From NCBI GenBank assembly GCA_038894275.1, contig JAWAPU010000014.1, positions 1 through 12,224 on the forward strand: a DNA stretch of 12,224 nucleotides. The letters run 5' to 3'. Below, piece after piece: positions 6,913 through 12,224 of the stretch. Each line of letters starts with the position of its first letter. The stretch's first letter is position 1. Origin of the DNA: JAWAPU01 sp038894275. Lineage in GTDB: Archaea; Nanobdellota; Nanobdellia; UBA10117. Position numbers and translations under genes: made by a program. Below the pieces are notes generated by a model. The model saw nothing but the letters and a program-made list of their open reading frames with translations. It was not told the DNA's origin and did not search any database.

Positions 6913-8640
6913 ATGGCCAATTACATTTTTATTTTTGGGGGAGGCTATTCAGGTTTAGGTAAAGGGGTTGTCACAGCATCAATTGCAAATTTGCTTAAAA
7001 GAAACGGATACAATATAAAAATAATTAAAATAGATCCTTATTTTAATTTTGGAGCTGGCGATCAAAACCCGAACGAGCATGGCGAAGTGTTTGTAACAGA
7101 AGATGGCGGAGAGGTAGATCAAGATTTCGGCCATTATGAGCGTTTTACTGCAATTTCTTGTTTAGCGGAACAAAATATTACGTCTGGAAAAATATTTTGG
7201 TCTGTAATAAACAAAGGGCTAAAAGGCAGATATTTAGGAAAAACCATTCAACTCATACCTCACGTAAGGGACGAAGTTAAAAGAACAATTTATCAAGCCA
7301 CTAATAATTGCGATTTTGCTATTGTAGAAATAGGCGGAACAATTGGAGATGACGAATCCCTAATTTTCATAAGAGCAATTGCAAGCATGATTTACGAAGA
7401 CAATGTTAAAGCCGCACTTATTGTTTTAGTGCCTTTAATTTATAATGAATCTGTTGGCGAACCGAAAACAAAAATAGCACAAAACGCTATAAGGACGTTT
7501 GGAGAGTTCGGACTTAAACCCGATTTTTTGATATTAAGAACATCGACTAAAGAACTTTTAGACGAAAAAAGAAAAAATAAACTTCAAATTTTCTGCAACA
7601 TGAAAAAAGAGTGTATTTTTAACGACCCCGATTTGTCAACTCCATATTTATTACCAAAAATATTTTCAGAACAAAATTTGGACAAGGCACTTTTGGAATT
7701 TTTTAACTTACCGCAAAAAATCGTTTCTGTGGAGTATGAAAAATTTATTACTAAACTTGATCAAAAGATAAAAATTCCTATAGCATATATTGGAAAATAC
7801 ATTAAAGAAGGAGAAGGCGTTCATAAAGATGCATATATCTCAGTAGAAGAAGCTCTTAAAAGAGCTTGCATAGAACATAGCTTTCTTCCAGAAATTTGGA
7901 GAATTGATGCAGAAAATTGTGAAAATTCCGATTTATCTTTTTTAAAAAATGTTGGCGGTATAATAATTCCAGGTGGATATGGTTCGAGGGGATTCGAAGG
8001 AAAAATTGCTGCAATAAAGTATGCCCGAGAAAATAAAATACCTTTGCTTGGCTTATGTTTAGGTCTTCAGCTTTTAGTTGTAGAATTTGCGAGAAACGTT
8101 TGTGGAATAAAGGAAGCGCATACAGATGAGCAAGATGAAGAAATTGCGTGTAAAAATCCAGCAGGGCATGTGGTTTGCGCTTTACCTGAACAAGAAAAGA
8201 TAAGAGCTGAACAAGGATTTATCAATACACAAAGATTAGGCGATTTCGCTTATGTAGTAAAAGACCCAGAAATTAAAGAAATTTATGAAAAATTCGGCAG
8301 ACCAGATATCTGCGAATTAGATAAAATAAAAAAATATCCAAAATTTAGATTAGGTAAATTTAGTGACAAAGATTTTGTTGTTATTGAAAGACATAGGCAT
8401 AGAAGAGAAATCAATCCAACTTTTATAGACACTTTAATCAAAAATGGATTAAAAATCGTAGGGTCGCATGAGACTGTAGATGGAACTTTGTTAATCGAAG
8501 CTGCAAAAATTGAAGATCTTCCAATAATTGCTACGCAATTTCACCCAGAATTTACCTCAAATTTCTTAAGGCCAAATCCCTATTTTTATTGGTTTGCCGA
8601 CAAATGTAAAGAACGTGCGTTAATATTAAAAAAGATATAG
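6913..8640 (+). CDS. pyrG: CTP synthase (glutamine-hydrolysing), divergent type
   Basis: A 575-residue two-domain enzyme converting UTP, ATP and glutamine to CTP. The synthetase domain (about 1-270) shows GGGYSGLGKG (P-loop-like, usually GGVVSSLGKG), IDPYFNFGAGDQNPNEHGEVF, TEDGGE...GHYERF, GKTIQLIPH and VEIGGTIGDDES. The class I glutamine amidotransferase domain (about 290-575) has PGGYGSRGFEGKI, LGLCLGLQ with nucleophile C382, ERHRHR and QFHPEF with H544 and E546. All glutaminase triad residues are present. Several otherwise near-invariant synthetase positions differ: GTM becomes GDQ, GDIES becomes GDDES, and the UTP-contact KTKPTQHS becomes KTKIAQNA. Length exceeds the usual 530-550 through an insert of roughly 25 residues around 460-485. 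It abuts the MFS gene (TGAATG). Family assignment is secure; full CTP synthase activity is likely but not certain. Confidence 0.93.
   Translation: MANYIFIFGGGYSGLGKGVVTASIANLLKRNGYNIKIIKIDPYFNFGAGDQNPNEHGEVFVTEDGGEVDQDFGHYERFTAISCLAEQNITSGKIFWSVINKGLKGRYLGKTIQLIPHVRDEVKRTIYQATNNCDFAIVEIGGTIGDDESLIFIRAIASMIYEDNVKAALIVLVPLIYNESVGEPKTKIAQNAIRTFGEFGLKPDFLILRTSTKELLDEKRKNKLQIFCNMKKECIFNDPDLSTPYLLPKIFSEQNLDKALLEFFNLPQKIVSVEYEKFITKLDQKIKIPIAYIGKYIKEGEGVHKDAYISVEEALKRACIEHSFLPEIWRIDAENCENSDLSFLKNVGGIIIPGGYGSRGFEGKIAAIKYARENKIPLLGLCLGLQLLVVEFARNVCGIKEAHTDEQDEEIACKNPAGHVVCALPEQEKIRAEQGFINTQRLGDFAYVVKDPEIKEIYEKFGRPDICELDKIKKYPKFRLGKFSDKDFVVIERHRHRREINPTFIDTLIKNGLKIVGSHETVDGTLLIEAAKIEDLPIIATQFHPEFTSNFLRPNPYFYWFADKCKERALILKKI
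8624..8631 (+). promoter_or_regulatory. Possible TATA box for dph2 part 2, inside the end of pyrG
   Basis: TATTAAAA is centred about 26.5 nt before the ATG at 8654. It overlaps the last codons of the CTP synthase gene. The match is weaker than the other TATA elements in this window, and read-through from pyrG (13-nt gap) is an alternative. Confidence 0.4.
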
Positions 8641-8653
8641 CTCTAATTAAAAT

Positions 8654-9346
8654 ATGAAGATATTGTATTTAAGCTGCCCTGCAAAAATAGATGTCATACC
8701 TGCGTTAAAAAAGAATTTGGCAAAACTTAAAGGTTATTCAAAAATTGCTCTTTTAACAACAGCACAATTTTTGCCTCAACTAAAAAATATTAAAAAACTG
8801 CTAAAAGAAAATAATTTAGAAATTTTAATAGGCAAACCAAAGTATACTGCAATAGCGAAAGGACAAATTTTAGGTTGCGATATTTCTGCAGGACTTGCGG
8901 TAGAAAAAGAAAGCGACTGTTTTCTTTATATAGGAACAGGAGAGTTTCATCCTTTGGGGCTGGCTTTAAATACAAACAAGCCAATTTTAATTTTAAACCC
9001 GTATACTCAAATTTTAACAGAAATTTCGCTTGAAGAAAAGAATAAAATTTTAAAACAAAAAATTTTAAAGTTGGCCAAATTAAAAGAAGCAAAAAATATA
9101 GGCATCTTGGCTTCTATAAAACCTGGTCAATACGAACTTCAAGAAAAAATTATTCCTTTAAAAGAAAAATTAGAAAAACAAAACAAAAAAGTTTATCTAT
9201 TCGTAGCTGACAATATCGCCGATATAGAATTGCAAAATTTCATGTTCATAGATTTGTGGCTTAACACCGCATGCCCAAGACTGGTAGAAGACCATTTTAG
9301 CAAACCTATTATAAATGCCATAATGCTAAAAAGCGAAAATTTATAA
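8654..9346 (+). CDS. dph2: Diphthamide synthase Dph2, domains 2 and 3 (split gene, part 2)
   Basis: The 230 residues align with Dph2 from just after domain 1 to near the C-terminus. MKILYLSCPAKIDV replaces the family segment P-x-IFV...VSV. Then come LLTTAQFLPQL (about 34-44), QILGCDIS (71-78) with C75, FLYIGTGEFHPLGLAL (90-105), NPYT, SIKPGQ (154-159), LFVADNI (182-188) and LNTACPRLVED (203-213) with C207. C75 and C207 match Cys163 and Cys287 of the Pyrococcus enzyme. The first ligand cysteine and domain 1 are absent here and are supplied by the gene at 2185-2472, so the two products must associate to make a complete [4Fe-4S] site. The C-terminal tail beyond KPI is some 40 residues shorter than in Pyrococcus. 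It lies 13 nt after pyrG and 22 nt before rpoL. Confidence 0.92.
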   Translation: MKILYLSCPAKIDVIPALKKNLAKLKGYSKIALLTTAQFLPQLKNIKKLLKENNLEILIGKPKYTAIAKGQILGCDISAGLAVEKESDCFLYIGTGEFHPLGLALNTNKPILILNPYTQILTEISLEEKNKILKQKILKLAKLKEAKNIGILASIKPGQYELQEKIIPLKEKLEKQNKKVYLFVADNIADIELQNFMFIDLWLNTACPRLVEDHFSKPIINAIMLKSENL

Positions 9347-9347
9347 A
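9340..9347 (+). promoter_or_regulatory. TATA box for rpoL, embedded in the dph2 part 2 stop codon region
   Basis: TTTATAAA is centred 25.5 nt before the rpoL ATG at 9369 and preceded by GCGAAAA, a good BRE candidate. The box contains the TAA stop (9344-9346) of the upstream gene. rpoL therefore probably has its own leaderless promoter. Confidence 0.65.
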
Positions 9348-9368
9348 TTTAAAATCGAGCAAAAGAAT

Positions 9369-9641
9369 ATGGAATTTAAAATTTTGAAAGAAGAAAAAGA
9401 TTGGCTTGAAATTGAATTTGAAGAGGTAGACCATGGGTTATTGAGTATGTTAAAAGAAGCGATTTGGATGCAAGATGGCGTAGAAATTGCCAGTTTTAGA
9501 ATAGACCACCCCGAGGTTGGGAAACCCGTTTTTATACTGAGAACAAAAAATAAAGATGCAAAAAAAGTATGGAATGACGCAGTAGATTCTTTACTCAAAA
9601 CAATTGATCAATTTAAGAAAGAAGTTAAAAGTTTAAAATAG
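9369..9641 (+). CDS. rpoL: DNA-directed RNA polymerase subunit L (Rpo11)
   Basis: A 90-residue protein of normal length for the archaeal homologue of eukaryotic RPB11/AC19, which pairs with RpoD (Rpo3) in the assembly platform of RNA polymerase. Visible family features are the N-terminal strand MEFKILKEEKDWLEIEFE, DHGLLSML (about 21-28; usually DHT-x-N-x-L), VEIASFRIDHPEVGKPVF (about 38-55; family consensus AsYxxxHPlxgkP) and the C-terminal amphipathic helix (VWNDAVDSLLKTIDQFKKE). It has its own TATA box and lies 1 nt ahead of the DUF99 gene. Placement beside DUF99, signal peptidase and TFS genes gives a small gene-expression cluster. The usual T and N of the DHTxxN motif are G and S here, a mild divergence. 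Confidence 0.92.
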   Translation: MEFKILKEEKDWLEIEFEEVDHGLLSMLKEAIWMQDGVEIASFRIDHPEVGKPVFILRTKNKDAKKVWNDAVDSLLKTIDQFKKEVKSLK

Positions 9642-9642
9642 A

Positions 9643-10239
9643 ATGTTTAAGCCTCAAGCAAGAATACTGGGTGTTGATGATTCCCCGCACCTTAAAGGCA
9701 AAACTAAAAAAGTTTTAGTTGTTGGGGTTTTATTTAGAGGGGGAGAATACTTAGATTATTTAACAAGCACTTTTGTGAAACTAGACGGTTTAGACGCTAC
9801 TAAGAAATTAATCAAAATGATCTCGCGATGCAGAGCAAAAGAATCGTTGCAGGCGATTATGTTGGACGGTATTGCTTTAGGCGGGTTTAATGTAATAGAT
9901 ATACAAGAGGTGTATAAAAAAACCAAATTGCCCGTTTTAATTATAACTCGAAAAAAACCAAATTTTTCAGCTATTAGAAAAGCGCTAAATCATTTCAAAG
10001 ATGGGCGAAAAAGATGGCTAATAATTCAAAAAGCAGGTTCTGTTAAAGAATTTGTTATTAAAAACAAAAATTTGGTAAAGCCTATTAAAATATATTACCA
10101 ATGTTCAGGCTTAACAGATCGAGAAGTGCAAAATTTACTTAAAATTTCGATAACACATAGTGCAATTCCAGAACCAATAAGAGTCGCACATATAATAGGA
10201 CAAGGTATCGTATTAGGCGAAAGTAGAGGGCGAGCATAA
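9643..10239 (+). CDS. DUF99 (UPF0215) family protein, RNase H-like/endonuclease V-related
   Basis: A 198-residue protein matching DUF99 from end to end: ILGVDDSPHLKG (8-19), VVGVLFRGGEYLDYL (26-40), KLDGLDATKKL, AIMLDGIALGGFNVIDI (about 71-87), LPVLIITRKKP (about 94-104), the QCSGL segment, and the C-terminal signature IPEPIRVAHIIGQGIVLGESRGRA. The family is almost entirely archaeal and is related to the endonuclease V fold. The acidic residues in VDDS and LDG could form a metal site, but no activity has been proven that I know of. The gene begins 1 nt after rpoL stops and its TAA shares one base with the following ATG (TAATG), so it is translated within an rpoL-DUF99-signal peptidase operon. 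Confidence 0.93.
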   Translation: MFKPQARILGVDDSPHLKGKTKKVLVVGVLFRGGEYLDYLTSTFVKLDGLDATKKLIKMISRCRAKESLQAIMLDGIALGGFNVIDIQEVYKKTKLPVLIITRKKPNFSAIRKALNHFKDGRKRWLIIQKAGSVKEFVIKNKNLVKPIKIYYQCSGLTDREVQNLLKISITHSAIPEPIRVAHIIGQGIVLGESRGRA

Positions 10240-10814
10240 TGGACATTAAAAAGACATTTGAAAATTTATTTAAAAAAGAAAAACACGGTTATGAAGCTCA
10301 CCCTACCTTGTTAGGTAAAATATGGCATTTTTTATGCCATGAAGAAAGCTGGGCTTCTTTGCTCGCAGATATTTTGCTTTTAATAATAATTCTTAAGTTT
10401 ATGTTTTTTCCAATTTTAGGTTTTTTATTACACACAGACTTGCCGCTTGTCGCGGTTGTTTCGGGCTCGATGGACCACAAAAATGAAAATTTTGAAGTTT
10501 GGTGGGAAAACCATAAAGCAGAGTACCTAGAAAAAAATATAAGTAAAGAACAGTTTCAAAATTTTCCATTCAAAGATGGGTTTAAAAAAGGAGATGTGTT
10601 TGTGATTGTCGGGTATAAAAATAAAAAACCTGAAGTAGGAGATGTAATTGTTTATAAAATTAATAAAAATTATCCTGTGATCCATAGAGTTATTTTGGTT
10701 AAAAATGGCGTAGTAGAAACTAAAGGAGACGCAAATCTACAGCAATTCGAGTTTGAAAAAGTAATTTTATTAGAACAAATAAGCGGCAAAGCAATTTTTA
10801 AAATACCATATTGA
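10239..10814 (+). CDS. Signal peptidase I, Sec11 (S26B) type
   Basis: A 191-residue membrane protease removing signal peptides from secreted proteins; the catalytic part faces outward. A membrane helix lies at about 42-63, followed by the catalytic serine in VSGSM (S77), GDVIVYK (134-140), VIHRVI with the catalytic His (H149; archaeal and ER enzymes use His where bacterial ones use Lys) and KGDAN with D164. Between SGSM and the KKGDV strand is an insert of about 36 residues (80-115, containing WWENHKAEY and FPFKDGF) where typical Sec11 proteins have about ten. I recall this insert in Woesearchaeota/Pacearchaeota-type enzymes. A cytosolic N-terminal extension of about 40 residues is also present. 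It may process the surface protein encoded upstream, among others. It overlaps the DUF99 gene by one base. Confidence 0.92.
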   Translation: MDIKKTFENLFKKEKHGYEAHPTLLGKIWHFLCHEESWASLLADILLLIIILKFMFFPILGFLLHTDLPLVAVVSGSMDHKNENFEVWWENHKAEYLEKNISKEQFQNFPFKDGFKKGDVFVIVGYKNKKPEVGDVIVYKINKNYPVIHRVILVKNGVVETKGDANLQQFEFEKVILLEQISGKAIFKIPY

Positions 10815-10840
10815 GGGTGGCCGAAAGTTATTTTAACCGA

Positions 10841-10863
10841 ACTTTTACAAAAGTAAAATTTTT
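10841..10863 (+). terminator. Small hairpin plus T-run between signal peptidase and TFS genes
   Basis: TTTTAC-AAAA-GTAAAA can form a 6-bp stem (10843-10848 with 10853-10858), followed directly by TTTTT. An alternative pairing, ACTTTT-AC-AAAAGT, overlaps it. It could be a terminator for the rpoL operon or an operator just upstream of the TATA box at 10861; the stem is weak and AT-rich. Confidence 0.3.
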
Positions 10864-10868
10864 AAATA
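10861..10868 (+). promoter_or_regulatory. TATA box for the tandem TFS genes
   Basis: TTTAAATA is centred 25.5 nt before the ATG at 10890, with an A/T-rich upstream flank. No ribosome-binding site precedes the ATG. This fits a leaderless start for the first TFS gene. Confidence 0.6.
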
Positions 10869-10889
10869 TAAAAATACAAGAATTTCGAA

Positions 10890-11195
10890 ATGAAATTTTG
10901 CTCTAAATGCAAAACATTGCTAGTACCTAGCGAAGAAGGGTTAATTTGCCCTTCTTGCGGATATAAAGAATCAGCAAAATTAGAAGTAAAAGAAGCCATA
11001 AACAAGAAAAAGGTTGTTAAAAAAGAAGATAAGGAAGAAATACAAACAGCAATGCTGCCAATTGTAAAGGCAAAATGCCCTAAATGCGGAAATGAAGAAG
11101 CGTATTGGTATTCGAAGCAAACAAGGGCTACGGATGAGCCAGAGACACAATTTTTTATATGCAAAAAATGTGGTTATAGGTGGAGAAAATATTAA
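10890..11195 (+). CDS. Transcript-cleavage factor TFS (TFIIS-like), paralogue 1
   Basis: A 101-residue protein with two zinc ribbons. The N-terminal one uses C4, C7, C20 and C23; the C-terminal one uses C63, C66, C91 and C94. The hairpin QTRATDEPETQFF (77-89) carries the acidic pair D82-E83 that enters the polymerase secondary channel and stimulates cleavage of backtracked RNA. A lysine-rich linker (about 39-50) joins the ribbons. Length is normal for archaeal TFS (about 100-115). It is the first of two tandem paralogues, with a TATA box 25-26 nt upstream of the ATG. The conserved arginine before the acidic pair is kept, so it looks like the standard, active form. Confidence 0.93.
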   Translation: MKFCSKCKTLLVPSEEGLICPSCGYKESAKLEVKEAINKKKVVKKEDKEEIQTAMLPIVKAKCPKCGNEEAYWYSKQTRATDEPETQFFICKKCGYRWRKY

Positions 11196-11200
11196 GGAGG
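11194..11200 (+). promoter_or_regulatory. Strong Shine-Dalgarno site for TFS paralogue 2
   Basis: AAGGAGG overlaps the TAA stop of paralogue 1 and lies 6 nt before the ATG at 11207. A longer frame from GTG at 11180 would run through this site and overlap the upstream gene, so 11207 is the start. It suggests co-transcription with leader-dependent initiation for the second gene. Confidence 0.8.
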
Positions 11201-11206
11201 ACTAAA

Positions 11207-11527
11207 ATGGAATTTTGCCCTAAATGCGGAACACTAATGATATTAGGTAAAACCTACGCGATTTGCCCAAAATGTAAAAAAAAGGTAAAAATAAAAACAA
11301 AAGAAAAAGTAATGAAAGAGAAACTTGAATCTCCGCATGCGAAATTAATTAAAAAAACGCCTAAAGAAATAGAAGCTACATATCCTACAACTAACGCTAT
11401 TTGCCCTAAATGCGGAAATAAAACTGCGTACTGGTGGATGCAGCAAATTTTAGATGGGGAAGACGAGCCAGAAACACAATTTTTTAGGTGCACAAGATGC
11501 AAACATACTTGGAGAAAACTTGGCTAA
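11207..11527 (+). CDS. Transcript-cleavage factor TFS (TFIIS-like), paralogue 2, altered hairpin
   Basis: A 106-residue protein with the same two-ribbon plan: C4, C7, C20, C23, then C66, C69, C95 and C98. Its start MEFCPKCGTLM and core AICPKCGNKTAYWW resemble the archaeal TFS consensus more than paralogue 1 does, but the hairpin reads QQILDGEDEPETQFF. The acidic pair D86-E87 remains, the usual arginine is lost, extra acids (D83, E85) appear, and the loop is one residue longer. In Sulfolobus, TFS paralogues have diverged and one (TFS4) inhibits the polymerase after losing the acidic tip; this one instead has gained acidity. It follows paralogue 1 by 11 nt with a strong ribosome-binding site. 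It could be an active cleavage factor with different tuning, or the main TFS. Confidence 0.92.
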   Translation: MEFCPKCGTLMILGKTYAICPKCKKKVKIKTKEKVMKEKLESPHAKLIKKTPKEIEATYPTTNAICPKCGNKTAYWWMQQILDGEDEPETQFFRCTRCKHTWRKLG

Positions 11528-11550
11528 ATATTTTCTCTAATTACAAAAAA

Positions 11551-11558
11551 TATTTAAT
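11551..11558 (+). promoter_or_regulatory. Possible TATA box for the OB-fold gene
   Basis: TATTTAAT is centred about 26.5 nt before the ATG at 11581, with a run of A upstream. No ribosome-binding site lies before the ATG. The match is moderate. Confidence 0.45.
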
Positions 11559-11580
11559 CTGATTAAATTTACAAAAAGAA

Positions 11581-11916
11581 ATGGAAGAAGAAAAGAAAAT
11601 TATAAGGCGAGCACCCGCCATACCGATGCTCATTTCTGAATTAAATGCAAAAGTAGGTAGGGTAGCCATAGTAGGTACAATAGTTTCGAGAAATCAAGAA
11701 ATAGGCTCTATTGTCATAGATGACGGAACAGGAAGTGTTCTTGTTCTTCTAAACAACCCTGCAGACACAAGCAAATATACAGAGGGGCAAATAGTGCTTG
11801 TGCACGGTAAAATTTGGGGTTCTGAAAATGAAATAGAAATTCAAGGAGAACTAATACGAGATTTCAGTAAAATAGATCTAGAATTATATAAAAAAATATT
11901 TTTTAATCGCGAATAA
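11581..11916 (+). CDS. Small OB-fold nucleic-acid-binding protein (RPA-like)
   Basis: A 111-residue single-domain protein. After a charged N-terminal stretch (EEEKKIIRRAP) comes an OB-fold core at about 27-95: VGRVAIVGTIVSRN, then SIVIDDGTGSVLVLL (43-57), a pattern typical of RPA/RPA32-like OB domains, then YTEGQIVLVHGKIWGSENEIEIQ. It has no zinc finger and no obvious catalytic residues. Likely roles are single-stranded DNA or tRNA binding, for example as a small RPA partner; I cannot assign the complex. It has its own probable TATA box, and its last 33 bp overlap the end of a minus-strand gene. Confidence 0.8.
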   Translation: MEEEKKIIRRAPAIPMLISELNAKVGRVAIVGTIVSRNQEIGSIVIDDGTGSVLVLLNNPADTSKYTEGQIVLVHGKIWGSENEIEIQGELIRDFSKIDLELYKKIFFNRE

Positions 11917-12224
11917 AATAAAGAAAGCAAATATAAAAACTAAAAAAGCGAGATAGATTATCTTTTTTTTCTCCACAAAAGATCCAAAAATCAAATTACA
12001 TGCAAAAAATATAAATACTAAATTCATAAAATAATTTTTGTTTAAAGAATAAAATAAAAAAATTACAGAAACCACACAATAAAATAAAATAAAAACAAGA
12101 GGAATTTCTTTAACTTTTATTTTACTTTTAAAATATCCGTGTTTAAAGTTTTGAATAGATTCTAATCGTGCTGTTTCGTATTTATATCTCCTGTAATTTG
12201 GAAATCCATCTGATAAAATACAAT
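11884..12224 (-). CDS. C-terminal part of a membrane protein (5' end outside window)
   Basis: A minus-strand frame runs without a stop from the right edge to TAA at 11884-11886, about 113 codons. A soluble part (SDGFPNYRRYKYETARLESI, then HGYFKSKIKVKEI) is followed by three hydrophobic segments (about residues 45-65, 71-88 and 93-109 of the visible part) and ends KKYFFI. The layout, a polar domain followed by C-terminal membrane helices, would suit a membrane-bound family 2 glycosyltransferase, but no catalytic motif is inside the window and this is a guess. A start at GTG 12075 would give only the helical part; the continuous upstream frame with a charged, protein-like composition argues that the gene is longer. 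It overlaps the OB-fold gene by 33 bp, tail to tail. Confidence 0.65.
   Translation of the reverse strand, partial: CILSDGFPNYRRYKYETARLESIQNFKHGYFKSKIKVKEIPLVFILFYCVVSVIFLFYSLNKNYFMNLVFIFFACNLIFGSFVEKKKIIYLAFLVFIFAFFILFAIKKYFFI

Noticed and set aside
8790..9598. Minus-strand frames opposite dph2 part 2 and rpoL
   Set aside because: The plus-strand genes have strong family matches; the reverse frames are antisense artefacts of an AT-rich sequence.
11180..11206. GTG at 11180 as the start of TFS paralogue 2
   Set aside because: It overlaps paralogue 1 and contains the AAGGAGG site; ATG at 11207 gives the family N-terminus MEFCPKCG.
1..12224. CRISPR array, tRNA or rRNA gene, insertion sequence
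   Set aside because: Intergenic gaps are mostly under 80 bp, the longest is 171 bp; no spaced repeats, cloverleaf with TTC-loop sequence, transposase motif or terminal inverted repeats were seen.

Overview
The window is a compact, roughly 70% A+T segment of an archaeal chromosome. Archaeal markers include RNA polymerase subunit L, two TFS/TFIIS-like transcript-cleavage factors, archaeal-type diphthamide synthase Dph2, a DUF99 protein, a Sec11-type signal peptidase and a Trm5/TYW2-family tRNA methyltransferase. Start codons typically lie about 26 nt after a TATA box, which suggests leaderless mRNAs. Small genes, tight packing and several recalled lineage traits point to a DPANN archaeon, probably near Woesearchaeota, Pacearchaeota or Nanoarchaeota. 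Those traits are a long insert after SGSM in the signal peptidase and GW-type helical repeats in the tail of a surface protein. The placement is inferred without a phylogeny.

Layout. Positions 1-2133 hold a minus-strand operon: a DUF72 protein, an RMD1/DUF155-like tail-anchored protein, then a Trm5/TYW2-type methyltransferase cut by the left edge. A 51-bp gap (2134-2184) with a perfectly centred TATA palindrome separates it from plus-strand genes. These are the N-terminal domain of dph2 (2185-2472), a small three-helix membrane protein, a 918-residue glycoprotein-like surface protein, an MFS transporter and a divergent CTP synthase. Next comes the remainder of dph2 (8654-9346), then rpoL, DUF99, signal peptidase I, two tandem TFS paralogues and a small OB-fold protein. 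At the right edge a minus-strand membrane protein, cut by the window end, overlaps the OB-fold gene tail to tail.

Main result. Dph2, the radical enzyme of the first step of diphthamide synthesis on EF-2, is encoded in two complementary pieces about 6.2 kb apart, in the same orientation and order. Together they cover nearly the whole family length. They retain all three [4Fe-4S]-ligand cysteines, one on the first piece and two on the second. This looks like a functional split gene rather than a decayed one. Other points are the symmetric bidirectional promoter at 2159, a CTP synthase with altered nucleotide-binding motifs, and a TFS pair whose second member has a changed catalytic hairpin.

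Themes. Many genes serve information processing: tRNA modification, EF-2 modification, RNA polymerase and its rescue, and ssDNA binding. The others serve the cell surface and secretion (surface protein, signal peptidase, small membrane proteins) or nucleotide supply (CTP synthase beside an MFS carrier).
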